NCBI GenBank assembly: GCA_900759385.1
Contig: CAAEUZ010000020.1
Location: 1-39,573 of the forward strand
Length of the DNA: 39,573 bases
From: an uncultured Oscillospiraceae bacterium
Lineage (GTDB): Bacteria; Bacillota; Clostridia; Oscillospirales; Oscillospiraceae
Direction: 5' to 3'
Below, one piece after another: positions 1 to 7,776 of this stretch. How positions within the stretch are numbered: the stretch's first letter is position 1; each line of letters starts with the position of its first letter. The notes below the pieces were generated by a model, which did not search any database, was not told where the DNA came from, and was given only the letters and a program-made list of their open reading frames with translations. The position numbers were made by a program, and so were the translations under genes.

Positions 1-55
1 CCGCCAACGTAAGGTTACGCCGCACCAAGCAAAAAGCGCTTTTCTTTGGGGGTAT

Positions 56-89
56 CCCCGTTTCTTTTGGCAAGACAAAAGAAATGGGG
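56..89 (-). terminator. Inverted repeat downstream of the GT-C gene, probable terminator
   Basis: Arms at 56-69 and 76-89 pair over 14 positions with one G-U wobble around a 6-nt loop. The hairpin lies 12 nt past the stop of the minus-strand glycosyltransferase gene. Read on the minus strand, a second small palindrome (34-45) and U-rich stretches follow it. Terminator function is inferred from position and structure. Confidence 0.55.
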
Positions 90-100
90 TACAAATTACA

Positions 101-1621
101 TTATCCCTCGCAGACAACGTACTGCCCGAACACGGCCAGCGCCGTTCTGCCCACAGCTTCGCTGATGTGCAGGATCATGTACTCATCCTGGGCGTCTTCG
201 GCGCTGCCGAAGCGCCAGTAACCGAAGCCGCTGACGGAGCGGAAGGCGCCGTCGGGGTTTATGTACTGCACCGTGTCGATGAACTCCTGCGGCGGTGTCT
301 CGGTATAAAACAGCGCGAAGATGTACGGCGAGTTCACGTATCCGCTGCTTATGTAGGCGCTGTCCGGGTCGAGCGCGTCAACGTATTCGATGGCCTCGCC
401 CAGGCCGGGGAAGAAGTTGATGTTGCCGTCCCCGCCCAGGCTGCCGTTGTAGCTGTCCAGGAAAAAGGCAAAGCACACCAGCATGGCGGCGGCCAGCGCC
501 GGGGCGAACTTCCCCAGCAGCGCGGCCAGCACGTCGAGGCCCAGCGCGGCGAACCAGCACATGGGCAGCCAGAGGAAGTTTATGCGGTTGACGTTCACGC
601 TTATGAGGCAGGCACAGGCCAGTGCCAGGACGAGCCAGGCGAGCATGAGCGACTCGCCGGCGGAGCGGCCCCGCGTGGCCGCTGAGCGCCAGACACCCAG
701 CAGCGCCAGCGGCAGGCCGAAGAAGTAATAGAGCCCGCCACGCTCCGCGCTGTTCCAGGGCAGCCCGTCCGACTGCGTGACGAGGATGTTCACCAGCCCG
801 CGCAGGTTGTCCCAGACGCCGGACAGCCCGGTGCCGAACACGCTGGTGGCGCTCTGCCTGGTGCTGGTGAGCTCAGGCAGGGTAAAGCCGAGCAGCTGCG
901 TTTCCGGCAGCCCAAGCACGTTGCGCAGCTGGCAGAGGGCGATGGGCAGCGCCAGCGCGGCGAACAGCACCAGCCCGGTGATGAAGGGCGCGGGGCGCAG
1001 CGATTTCCTGAGCCGCCAGACGCAGAAGACCAGCAGGGGCGGGAGCAGGAAGAAGGCCGTGCCGTAAGCGTAGAGCGCAAGGCCGAAACACAGCCCGGCC
1101 GCCGCGAGCGCCCATGCCCGCTCCTCGCTCAGCGCCGTAAAGTACACCGCGGCTATGAGCGCTGCCGGCAGCAGGTTTGACTCCAGCGCCCAGCGCGTGG
1201 CCATGATGTGCCAGGGGCAGACGGCGAGAAACAGCAGCGCGGCAAGGCCGAAGCGCACGCCGCGGGCGCGCCGCGCCAGCAGCCACATAAAGACCAAGCT
1301 CGCGCATCCTGATAACGCCATGGGCAGGCGCAAAGTCACCTCGCTCAGGCCGAAGAGGACGATGAAGGGCATGGCCAGATAGCTCAGGAGCGCGTTCTGC
1401 CCGCTGCCCCAGCTCTCCAGCAGCACTGGCAGGGAGTTGCCGCAGCGGTCGATGCCGTAATTGAGTATGGCCCAGGCGTCATAGCCCGCGCTGGCCTCAT
1501 CCTGGTTGAGCCCCGCGGGCAGGGAGCCGAGCGCGGCGAGCCGCACGGCAAAGCCCAGCGCGAGCAGGAGCAGCACGCATATGAGCTCCGCGCGGCGCGA
1601 TATTCTTTGTTCACCGGACAT
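101..1621 (-). CDS. GT-C fold membrane glycosyltransferase (GT39/ArnT-like)
   Basis: Predicted 506-residue polytopic membrane protein resembling dolichyl-phosphate-mannose or ArnT-type glycosyltransferases, which transfer sugars from polyprenyl-phosphate donors outside the membrane. A basic N-terminus (MSGEQRISRR) leads into the first membrane helix. The loop after it carries NQDEASAGYDAW, the acidic loop with DE expected of the catalytic site in this fold. About ten hydrophobic segments follow, then a soluble C-terminal tail of roughly 90 residues. I chose the ATG at 1621 because GGAGG sits 7 nt upstream; the open frame continues further 5' without a good ribosome site. The gene is divergent from the foldase gene. 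Acceptor and donor cannot be inferred. Confidence is good for fold, low for substrate. Confidence 0.75.
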   Translation of the reverse strand: MSGEQRISRRAELICVLLLLALGFAVRLAALGSLPAGLNQDEASAGYDAWAILNYGIDRCGNSLPVLLESWGSGQNALLSYLAMPFIVLFGLSEVTLRLPMALSGCASLVFMWLLARRARGVRFGLAALLFLAVCPWHIMATRWALESNLLPAALIAAVYFTALSEERAWALAAAGLCFGLALYAYGTAFFLLPPLLVFCVWRLRKSLRPAPFITGLVLFAALALPIALCQLRNVLGLPETQLLGFTLPELTSTRQSATSVFGTGLSGVWDNLRGLVNILVTQSDGLPWNSAERGGLYYFFGLPLALLGVWRSAATRGRSAGESLMLAWLVLALACACLISVNVNRINFLWLPMCWFAALGLDVLAALLGKFAPALAAAMLVCFAFFLDSYNGSLGGDGNINFFPGLGEAIEYVDALDPDSAYISSGYVNSPYIFALFYTETPPQEFIDTVQYINPDGAFRSVSGFGYWRFGSAEDAQDEYMILHISEAVGRTALAVFGQYVVCEG

Positions 1622-1652
1622 AGCTTGCCCTCCAGGACAGGGGATAAAATAC

Positions 1653-1681
1653 ATTTTATCACGTAAAGGTGACAAAGACAA
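1653..1681 (-). promoter_or_regulatory. Promoter of the GT-C glycosyltransferase gene
   Basis: On the minus strand, TTGTCT (1676-1681) and TAAAAT (1653-1658) are separated by 17 nt, about 30 nt upstream of the ATG. Assigned by eye as a sigma-A-type promoter. Confidence 0.55.
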
Positions 1682-1747
1682 CCGCTAAGCGGGCGCAGGC
1701 CGGGAAGGGCGATTTTTATGCCGGGAGGTACAATTTACAATTTGGCC

Positions 1748-1776
1748 TTGAAACGCGGCAGATTTTGCGTTATAAT
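1748..1776 (+). promoter_or_regulatory. Promoter of the PpiC foldase gene
   Basis: TTGAAA (1748-1753), a 17-nt spacer, then a perfect TATAAT (1771-1776), about 75 nt upstream of the ATG. Divergent from the glycosyltransferase promoter. Confidence 0.75.
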
Positions 1777-1851
1777 ACCAAGGCTGTACGTGTGGAGGGC
1801 GGCTTCCGCACGTCGATTGCATGCAACTACGGATGAAAAGGATGAAGCGTA

Positions 1852-3540
1852 ATGAGCGCATCTCAGGACAAGAAGAGGCGTCAGGCCGAGCGTGAGGCCG
1901 GGACCAGCCCCAAGACTCTGGCCGAGCGCGAGGCCGCGCAGAAGGCCCGCAAGGAGCGCCGGACGTGGACAATAGTCGGCGTGATCATCGCCCTGTTCGT
2001 TATAGTCATCGTACTTCTGAACACGAACCTGCTCTACACCGGCACCACCGCCATGACTATCGGCGATTACGAGTTCACCAACGCGGAGTATCAGTACTAC
2101 TACAACACCGCGTACAATAACTTCACCTACCAGTACGGCTCCTACCTGAGCTTCCTGGGGCTGGACACCAGTACGAGCCTGGACAAGCAGGATGTGAACA
2201 CCACCATGCTGCAGGCCATGGGCCTGAGCATGCCCGATTCCCTCTCCGGCGACGATGCGCCCGAGAGCATTACCTGGGACGATTACTTCCGCGAGACCGC
2301 GCTGCAGAACATGGTGCAGGTTACCGCCCTGTGGGACGCCGCCGTCAAGGCCGGCTACACCCTCAGCGAGGAGGACTCCCAGGCCATAGACAGCACCATT
2401 TCCAGCTATGAGAGCCTGGCTGAAACCAACAACCTGCGCGGTGCCGACGGCTACGTGGCCGTTATCTACGGCAAGGGCGTGGATACCGACCTGGTGCGTG
2501 AGCTGCTCTCCCGTGCGTACATCGCCAGCGCCTACTCCAACGATGTCTTTGAGGGCTTTGAGTACACCAGCGACGAGCTGAACACCTACTATGACGAGAA
2601 CGCGGACGCTTTTGACGCCTTCACCCTCGACTATTACCTCGTCAGGGCCGAGACCGAGGAGGTCACCGAGACCGTGACCGATGAGGAGACCGGCGAGGAG
2701 ACCGAGGAGACCAACGACGAGGTCACCGACGCCACCATGGCCGATGCCGAGGAGCTCGCCAACTCCATCGCCGACGCCGTCGAGGGCGGCGCGGACTTCG
2801 CCGAGACTGTCTCCGGCGAGATTGAGGACGCGGAGATCAACCAGCTTGAGAACGTCTTCGGCGCCAGCATTTCCAGCGGCTTCAGCGAGGAGTTTTCCAG
2901 CTGGGTGCTGGACAGCTCCCGCGCGGAGGGCGACGTCGGCGTCATAGAGTACGCCAACACCGGCTATTATGTCGTCGTGTTCCACTCCCGCAGCGATAAC
3001 AGCTCCTATAACGGCGTGTCCTTCCGCCACATCCTCGTCCAGGTGGACGACGCCGATGAGGACGGAGAGATCAGCGACGAGGAGCGTCAGAGCGCCGAGG
3101 ACGAGATCAACGAAATCCTCGACACCTGGGAGAGCGGCGAGAGGACAGAGGACAGCTTCGCCGAGCTCGCCAACAGCCGCAGCGACGACTCCGGATCCAA
3201 CGGGTCGAGCACAAGCAGCTCGCAGGGCGGCCTCTATGAGCACGTCGCCATGAATCAGATGGTGGACGGCATCAACGACTGGATCTTCGACGACGCCCGC
3301 CAGCCGGGTGACACCGAGATCATCTATGTCGAGGCCAGCAACTACACCGGATATCACCTCGTTTATTTCGTCGGCACCGACGACTACACCTACCATGACT
3401 GCCTCGCCCAGTACGGCCTGAGCAGCAGCGGAGCGCCTGAGGGCCTCCGCCGTGCGGATTACAACGAGTGGGAGGCTGAGCTCCTGACCCAGTTCCCCGT
3501 CAGCATCAACGGCTTCATCAACTGGTTCGCCAAGGTGTGA
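1852..3540 (+). CDS. Membrane-anchored peptidylprolyl isomerase / foldase (PrsA/SurA-like)
   Basis: A 562-residue protein predicted to assist folding of exported proteins outside the membrane. The N-terminus has about 36 highly charged cytoplasmic residues, then one membrane helix (about 38-57), then a long acidic extracellular part. A helical SurA_N-like region spans about 65-250. A degenerate parvulin-like segment starts near FTLDYYLVRA and a second, clearer PpiC domain starts at FRHILVQV (about 393) and continues to GGLYEHV and the GYHLVYF strand. It differs from classical PrsA in having an uncleaved anchor instead of a lipobox. A Thr/Glu-rich insert (about 266-292) interrupts the first parvulin-like segment. 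The gene appears monocistronic, with its own promoter and a strong downstream hairpin. Confidence 0.82.
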   Translation: MSASQDKKRRQAEREAGTSPKTLAEREAAQKARKERRTWTIVGVIIALFVIVIVLLNTNLLYTGTTAMTIGDYEFTNAEYQYYYNTAYNNFTYQYGSYLSFLGLDTSTSLDKQDVNTTMLQAMGLSMPDSLSGDDAPESITWDDYFRETALQNMVQVTALWDAAVKAGYTLSEEDSQAIDSTISSYESLAETNNLRGADGYVAVIYGKGVDTDLVRELLSRAYIASAYSNDVFEGFEYTSDELNTYYDENADAFDAFTLDYYLVRAETEEVTETVTDEETGEETEETNDEVTDATMADAEELANSIADAVEGGADFAETVSGEIEDAEINQLENVFGASISSGFSEEFSSWVLDSSRAEGDVGVIEYANTGYYVVVFHSRSDNSSYNGVSFRHILVQVDDADEDGEISDEERQSAEDEINEILDTWESGERTEDSFAELANSRSDDSGSNGSSTSSSQGGLYEHVAMNQMVDGINDWIFDDARQPGDTEIIYVEASNYTGYHLVYFVGTDDYTYHDCLAQYGLSSSGAPEGLRRADYNEWEAELLTQFPVSINGFINWFAKV

Positions 3541-3555
3541 GCTGAGAAGTGAAAT

Positions 3556-3588
3556 ATCCGGCCCGCCGGCCATGCCGGCGGGCCGGAT
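3556..3588 (+). terminator. Terminator hairpin after the foldase gene
   Basis: A perfect 15-bp GC-rich stem (3556-3570 with 3574-3588) and a 3-nt loop lie 15 nt after the stop codon. The following U-rich stretch is weak (TCGTGCTCTTTG). Confidence 0.7.
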
Positions 3589-3631
3589 TCGTGCTCTTTG
3601 GGCCTGGTGCTCATGCCGGCGCCGAAAGCGC

Positions 3632-3660
3632 TGGAAATAGCGCCGTGCCTGTGGTATCAT
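3632..3660 (+). promoter_or_regulatory. Extended -10 promoter of the hydrolase-tcdA-GNAT cluster
   Basis: TGGAAA (3632-3637), a 17-nt spacer, then TGGTATCAT (extended -10, hexamer 3655-3660). The first gene starts 46 nt downstream. Confidence 0.5.
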
Positions 3661-3706
3661 CTATGTATATTTTCCGGCCGCCGGCCGCGTACAGGAGGAA
3701 ATAACA

Positions 3707-4534
3707 ATGGCAAAGGACCGCATTGAAAGCAAGTACGCCGCTGTTGCTCCAGGCGTGGAGCTGCACTATTGGGAAAAGGGCGAGGGCGCGCCCATCGTGT
3801 TCATACCCGGCCTCACGTTTTCCGGGGAGATCTTCATGGCCCAGCTGGAGCACTTTTCCGCGCACTACCGCGCGATAGCCGTTGACCCGCGCGGCCAGGG
3901 CTGCTCGTCCAAGACCGCGGACGGCAACGACTACCTCACCCACGGCCGCGACCTGGCCGCCTTCATGGACGCGCTGGGGCTGGAAGGCGCAGTGCTCGTG
4001 GGCTGGAGCACCGGCAATTTGGACACCTGGAGCTATATCCGCCAGTACGGCGCCGGGCGGCTGCGCGCCGCGGTGTTCATCGACATGTCCCCGCTGCCGC
4101 TCTCGCCCGACCCGGCCTGGTGGACGGAGGGCACCATAGAGGAGCTCTCCGCCGTAGCCAGCGAGGTGATGACCACCCCGGAGGGCACGCGCGCCTTCTT
4201 CAGCGAGTATGCCACCGGCACCATGATCCAGCATGAGATGAGCGCCGATGAACTCTCGTACCTCCTGGACATGTCCGCCCGCACGCCGTACTGGATAGCA
4301 AAGGCGCTCTTCTGCGACGCCATATTCTCCAACTACCTCGAGACGGCCAAATTGGCCGGCGAGACCCTGCCCTGCATGATGTTCATCGCCGAGCACTGGC
4401 AGGACGTAGCCAAGCCCTTCGTGGAGAGGGAGCTGCCGGAGTACAGGACCTGTGTCATGGGCGGGCACCTGATGTTCTACGAGTATCCCGAGCGGTGGAA
4501 CGGCGTGCTGGAGGACTTCCTCGGCGCGCTGTGA
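3707..4534 (+). CDS. Alpha/beta hydrolase
   Basis: A 275-residue cytoplasmic hydrolase of the alpha/beta fold with no signal peptide. The nucleophile elbow is GWSTG with Ser101. The oxyanion-hole region is FIPGLTFSGE and the probable catalytic His is H254 in GGHLMFYEYPERW near the C-terminus. The strand after the elbow ends in FIDMSPLPL, as in esterase or haloperoxidase-like members. A strong AGGAGG ribosome site precedes the ATG. It heads a short cluster with the TcdA-like and GNAT genes (27-nt gap to the next start), but no functional link is obvious. The substrate cannot be inferred. Confidence 0.8.
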   Translation: MAKDRIESKYAAVAPGVELHYWEKGEGAPIVFIPGLTFSGEIFMAQLEHFSAHYRAIAVDPRGQGCSSKTADGNDYLTHGRDLAAFMDALGLEGAVLVGWSTGNLDTWSYIRQYGAGRLRAAVFIDMSPLPLSPDPAWWTEGTIEELSAVASEVMTTPEGTRAFFSEYATGTMIQHEMSADELSYLLDMSARTPYWIAKALFCDAIFSNYLETAKLAGETLPCMMFIAEHWQDVAKPFVERELPEYRTCVMGGHLMFYEYPERWNGVLEDFLGAL

Positions 4535-4561
4535 GGCCCCGCTCCAGCGAGGAGTTTGAGC

Positions 4562-5278
4562 ATGGTTGAGAGGACGAAGAGGATGGAAATGCTGCTGGGC
4601 CCGGAGGCCATGCGCCGCCTGGGCTCGGCCCGCGTGGCGGTCGTGGGTCTCGGCGGGGTGGGTTCCTGGTGCGCGGAGGCCCTGGCCCGTTCGGGAGTGG
4701 GGGCGCTGGTGCTGATAGACTCCGACGAGGTGGCACCCAGCAACATAAACCGCCAGCTCGGCGCGCTGCACTCAACGGTGGGCCGGGCCAAGGCCGAGGT
4801 GCTGGCCGCGCGCTGCCGGGACATAGCGCCGGAGGCGGAGATAGTGCCCGTGCGGGCGCTCTACAGCGCCGGGACGCGCGGCGAGGTGTTCCCGGACGGC
4901 TGCGACTATATCGCCGACTGCATAGACCTGGTGAGCTGCAAGGTGGACCTGATCGTTACGGCGAAGGAGCGCGGTGAGGCCATAGTCTCCGCGCTCGGCA
5001 CAGGAAACAAGCTGGACGCCCAGCAGCTGCGCATAACGGACCTGGCCCTGACCAGCGGCTGCCCCTTTGCGCGCGTGCTGCGGCGCGAGCTGAGGCGGCA
5101 CGGCATAGAGCACCTGAACGTGGTCTTCTCTCCGGAGGAGGCGCACGAGTGCGCACAGGCGGAGGCGCCGCCGCCGGGGCGGCGCAGCGTGCCGGGCTCG
5201 GCCGTGTGGGTCCCGGCGGCGGCCGGGCTGCTGATGGCGCAGAAGATAGTTTTGGACATTGCGGGGGTTGAGATATGA
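4562..5278 (+). CDS. tcdA: tRNA threonylcarbamoyladenosine dehydratase (TcdA/CsdL, ThiF/HesA family)
   Basis: A 238-residue E1-like adenylating enzyme. Family members cyclise t6A37 of ANN-decoding tRNAs to ct6A using ATP. The N-terminal nucleotide-binding motif GLGGVG is at residues 29-34, followed by the family stretch DSDEVAPSNINRQ and by CIDLVSCKVDLI. The C-terminal DLALTSGCPFARVLRRELR block is typical of TcdA rather than MoeB or ThiF. I prefer the ATG at 4562, 7 nt after GGAG, over an in-frame TTG two codons earlier. Length is a little below E. coli TcdA. Its stop overlaps the next start (ATGA), so translation is probably coupled to the GNAT gene. Confidence 0.85.
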   Translation: MVERTKRMEMLLGPEAMRRLGSARVAVVGLGGVGSWCAEALARSGVGALVLIDSDEVAPSNINRQLGALHSTVGRAKAEVLAARCRDIAPEAEIVPVRALYSAGTRGEVFPDGCDYIADCIDLVSCKVDLIVTAKERGEAIVSALGTGNKLDAQQLRITDLALTSGCPFARVLRRELRRHGIEHLNVVFSPEEAHECAQAEAPPPGRRSVPGSAVWVPAAAGLLMAQKIVLDIAGVEI

Positions 5279-5790
5279 GACTGGAGACGGAAAGGCTGCT
5301 GCTGCGCGACCTGGAGCCCTCCGACTACGGGGCGCTGCGGGATATGATGGATGCGGACACCATGTGGGCCTACGGGCACTGCTTCAGCGACAGGGACGTC
5401 GCCGACTGGCTGGAAAGGCAGCTTGAGCGCCGCCGTGTCTGGGGCTTTTCGCTCTGCGCCGTGGAGCTGAAGGACGGCGGGGAGGTCATAGGCCAGTGCG
5501 GCATCACGGTGCAGGACTGCCTGGGCAGGCACGTGCCCGAGATAGGTTACGTGTTCCGCCGCGACCGCTGGCACCACGGCTTCGCCACGGAGGCCGCCGC
5601 GGCCTGCAGGGATTACGCCTTTGCGGAGCTGGGCTTCGGCGAGGTGTATTCGATCATACGCGATATAAACCACGCCTCACGCCGCGTGGCCGAGAGGCTG
5701 GGCATGACGGCGCGCGGCGTGTTCGTAAAACACTACCGCGGCATTGACATGCCCCACATAGCGTACTGCGTGGAGAAAACCGGCTCCTGA
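5275..5790 (+). CDS. GNAT-family N-acetyltransferase (RimJ/RimL type)
   Basis: A 171-residue acetyltransferase. It opens with LETERLLLRDLEPSDY, the usual start of the RimJ/RimL-like (Acetyltransf_3) subgroup. It continues with IGYVFRRDRWHHGFATEAAA, the acetyl-CoA-binding strand and helix. A later DINHASRRVAERLGM segment matches the N-x-x-S-x-x-x-x-E-K-x-G type signature of this subgroup. Members acetylate N-termini of ribosomal proteins, small amines or antibiotics; the target here is unknown. The ATG overlaps the tcdA stop by 4 nt. A terminator hairpin begins inside the last codons and places the stop codon in its loop. Confidence 0.85.
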   Translation: MRLETERLLLRDLEPSDYGALRDMMDADTMWAYGHCFSDRDVADWLERQLERRRVWGFSLCAVELKDGGEVIGQCGITVQDCLGRHVPEIGYVFRRDRWHHGFATEAAAACRDYAFAELGFGEVYSIIRDINHASRRVAERLGMTARGVFVKHYRGIDMPHIAYCVEKTGS

Positions 5791-5803
5791 TGCGGGAGCC
5801 GGT
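5779..5803 (+). terminator. Terminator overlapping the GNAT stop codon
   Basis: A 9-bp stem (5779-5787 with 5795-5803) encloses the TGA in its loop. It is followed by ATAAAACTTTT. Confidence 0.65.
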
Positions 5804-5835
5804 ATAAAACTTTTCGTATACGAGGATATTTTTAC

Positions 5836-5864
5836 TTGACAACGCGGCGGGCGAAGCATATAAT
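5836..5864 (+). promoter_or_regulatory. Perfect consensus promoter of the ANTAR-guaA operon
   Basis: TTGACA (5836-5841), a 17-nt spacer and TATAAT (5859-5864) match the sigma-A consensus exactly. Predicted start near 5871. It is the strongest-looking promoter in the window, as expected if expression is set downstream by attenuation. Confidence 0.9.
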
Positions 5865-5870
5865 GTTCCC

Positions 5871-6010
5871 GTTAAATGAAAGAGCTATTGAGCTTGCTTT
5901 AGAGCAACGGCGTTCAACGATACCCAAAGGGCCGAAGTGCCCTCTTTCGGCATCGGGAGCGCCGGCTTTTGTTTTTTGTAGCGCTGATTTCATGAGAAGG
6001 AGGGCTGCGC
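5871..6010 (+). promoter_or_regulatory. Structured 5' leader with attenuator ahead of the ANTAR-guaA operon
   Basis: Two small hairpins come first: arms 5883-5886/5891-5894 around AUUG, and 5894-5898/5903-5907 around UUAG. A long interrupted hairpin (5908-5964) with a U-rich tail follows, then a strong ribosome site (AGAAGGAGG, 5995-6003) for the ANTAR gene. Promoter, structure and terminator upstream of a gene encoding an RNA-binding antiterminator domain is the architecture of an attenuator. I looked for the published dual-hexaloop ANTAR target (A at loop position 1, G at position 4 in two hairpins) and found no clean match. I also see no match to purine, PRPP, ZTP or ykkC-type riboswitch cores. 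The ligand or binding protein is therefore open. Confidence 0.65.
5908..5977 (+). terminator. Leader terminator (attenuator) upstream of the ANTAR gene
   Basis: The outer stem CGGCG/CGCCG (5908-5912 with 5960-5964) extends through U-G, U-A and C-G pairs. Inner helices are CGAU/AUCG and AAAG/CUUU, closing on GGGC/GCCC with the hexaloop CGAAGU. The tail is GGCTTTTGTTTTTTG. It lies between the promoter and the first gene, so the operon is expressed only by read-through or antitermination unless another promoter exists. Confidence 0.82.
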
Positions 6011-6256
6011 GTGTACACTTATGAGGACATCCGAAAGCTTGTGGAGGAAATTCGCCTGATGAACCGCGCCAAGCTCATACTGATCAAGATGCGCGGCATG
6101 ACTGAGGCAGAGGCGCACCGCTTTATCGTGCACAGCGCGATGGACCGCTGCGTCAAAAAGCGCCGGGTTGCCGAGGAGATCATTGACTACCACGAGAAAT
6201 ACGAGGAAAAGAGAGGAACAAACCAGTATGCGACAGGAAACGGTCATCGTACTTGA
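6011..6256 (+). CDS. Stand-alone ANTAR-domain protein (putative RNA-binding antiterminator)
   Basis: An 81-residue protein that is essentially only an ANTAR domain. The helical core runs from IRLMNRAKLILIKMRGMTEA through EAHRFIVHSAMDR to VAEEII. This matches the family pattern of an A-K-x-x-L helix, an RGMTE-E-A turn and the A-M-D-R and V-A-x-x-I-I helices. ANTAR domains in NasR, AmiR and EutV bind leader RNA and prevent termination. This one lacks the receiver or sensor domain normally attached, so how it is controlled is unclear. The start is GTG at 6011, 7 nt after a near-perfect GGAGG. The last 29 nt overlap guaA in another frame, implying translational coupling. A leader terminator lies immediately upstream, so it probably controls its own operon. 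Confidence 0.85.
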   Translation: MYTYEDIRKLVEEIRLMNRAKLILIKMRGMTEAEAHRFIVHSAMDRCVKKRRVAEEIIDYHEKYEEKRGTNQYATGNGHRT

Positions 6257-7769
6257 CTTCGGAGGACAGTATAACCAGCTCATAGCGCGCCGGGTGCGCG
6301 AGTGCGGCGTCTACTGTGAGGTGAAGCCTTACACCACGCCCATAGAGGAGCTGCGCGGCATCGGGCCCATCGGCCTCATCCTCACCGGAGGCCCGGGCAG
6401 CGTATACGCGCCTGACGCGCCGAAGGCGGACCCCGCTATCTTCAGGCTCGGCGTACCTGTGCTCGGCATCTGCTACGGCTGCCAGCTCATGGCCCAGTAC
6501 CTGGGCGGGAGCGTCATACCGGCCCAGGAGGACACGGCGAGGGAGTACGGCCGCACGGATACGTTCTTTGATACCGGCTGTTCCCTCTTCGCCGGCCTGC
6601 CGGCCGGGAGCGTGACCTGGATGAGCCACGGCGATTACATGGAGCGCGTGCCGGAGGGTTTCGCCCTCACCGCGCACACTGCCGCCTGCCCCAACGCGGC
6701 CATAGCCGACGAGGCGCGCGGCTTTTACGGCGTGCAGTTCCACCCCGAGGTCAACCACACCGAGCACGGCACGGACATGATCCGCAACTTCCTCTACAGC
6801 GCCTGCAGGGCCGCCGGCAGCTGGTCCATGGGCAACTACAAGGACGAGGCCATCGCCAATATCCGCGCCAAGGTTGGAAGCGGCAAGGTGCTGCTCGCCC
6901 TCTCCGGCGGCGTGGACTCCTCCGTGGCCGCTGCTCTGCTGAGCGAGGCCGTGGGCGACAAGCTCACCGCCGTGTTCGTGGATCACGGACTGCTGCGCAA
7001 GGGCGAGGCCGACGAGGTGGAGAACGTGTTCTCCCGCCGAGCGCTCAACTTCATCCGCGTGGACGCGCGCGACCGCTTCCTGGTGCGCCTGGCCGGCGTG
7101 ACCGAGCCGGAGCGCAAGCGGCGCATCATAGGCGAGGAGTTCATCCGCGTCTTTGAGGCGGAGGCGAAGAAGATAGGGGCAGTGGACTTCCTGGCCCAGG
7201 GCACCATATATCCGGACGTCATTGAGTCCGGCGCGGGCGACGCGGCGGTCATCAAGAGCCATCACAACGTGGGCGGGCTGCCCGACTACGTGGATTTCCG
7301 CGAGATCATCGAGCCGCTGCGCATGCTGTTCAAGGACGAGGTGCGCCAGCTCGGCCGCGAGCTGGGTCTGCCCGAGAGCCTGGTCATGCGCCAGCCCTTC
7401 CCGGGGCCGGGGCTCGCCATCCGCGTCATCGGCGACGTCACGGAGGATAAGCTCTTCTCCCTGCGGGAGGCGGACGCCATCTTCCGCGAGGAGCTGGCCG
7501 CCTCCGGGCTGCCCAAGCTGCCCGACCAGTACTTCGCCGTGCTGACCGATACCCGCTCCGTCGGCGTCATGGGCGACGGGCGCACCTATGACTACACCCT
7601 GGCCCTGCGCGCCGTGGAGACCAGCGACTTCATGACCGCCGACTGGTTCCACCTGCCCTGGGAGCTGCTGGACCGTGTCTCGACACGTATCGTGAACGAG
7701 GTGCGCGGCATAAACCGCGTGGTCTACGACATCACCAGCAAGCCGCCTGCGACCATTGAGTGGGAGTGA
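6228..7769 (+). CDS. guaA: GMP synthase (glutamine-hydrolysing)
   Basis: Converts XMP to GMP using ATP and glutamine, the last step of the GMP branch. The 514-residue length is standard. The N-terminal class I amidotransferase domain has nucleophile Cys82 (GICYGCQ) and His172/Glu174 (FHPEVNH). The ATP-pyrophosphatase domain has the P-loop SGGVDSS at 226-232. The C-terminal dimerisation domain ends in TIEWE as in most GuaA. I chose ATG 6228 (MRQETVIVLDFGGQYNQ) because homologues begin there; the open frame extends 20 codons further 5'. It overlaps the ANTAR gene and is followed within 7 nt by the next gene. Confidence 0.97.
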   Translation: MRQETVIVLDFGGQYNQLIARRVRECGVYCEVKPYTTPIEELRGIGPIGLILTGGPGSVYAPDAPKADPAIFRLGVPVLGICYGCQLMAQYLGGSVIPAQEDTAREYGRTDTFFDTGCSLFAGLPAGSVTWMSHGDYMERVPEGFALTAHTAACPNAAIADEARGFYGVQFHPEVNHTEHGTDMIRNFLYSACRAAGSWSMGNYKDEAIANIRAKVGSGKVLLALSGGVDSSVAAALLSEAVGDKLTAVFVDHGLLRKGEADEVENVFSRRALNFIRVDARDRFLVRLAGVTEPERKRRIIGEEFIRVFEAEAKKIGAVDFLAQGTIYPDVIESGAGDAAVIKSHHNVGGLPDYVDFREIIEPLRMLFKDEVRQLGRELGLPESLVMRQPFPGPGLAIRVIGDVTEDKLFSLREADAIFREELAASGLPKLPDQYFAVLTDTRSVGVMGDGRTYDYTLALRAVETSDFMTADWFHLPWELLDRVSTRIVNEVRGINRVVYDITSKPPATIEWE

Positions 7770-7776
7770 GCAGGCT

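Noticed and set aside
1735..3660. A 641-codon minus-strand open frame opposite the foldase gene
   Set aside because: Composition is repetitive Gly/Val/Leu/Ala of the kind produced by reading a gene backwards. It spans a promoter and terminator of the real gene.
5871..5980. A purine, PRPP, ZTP or ykkC-type riboswitch upstream of guaA
   Set aside because: The conserved cores of these classes are not visible. Only hairpins and a terminator can be supported.
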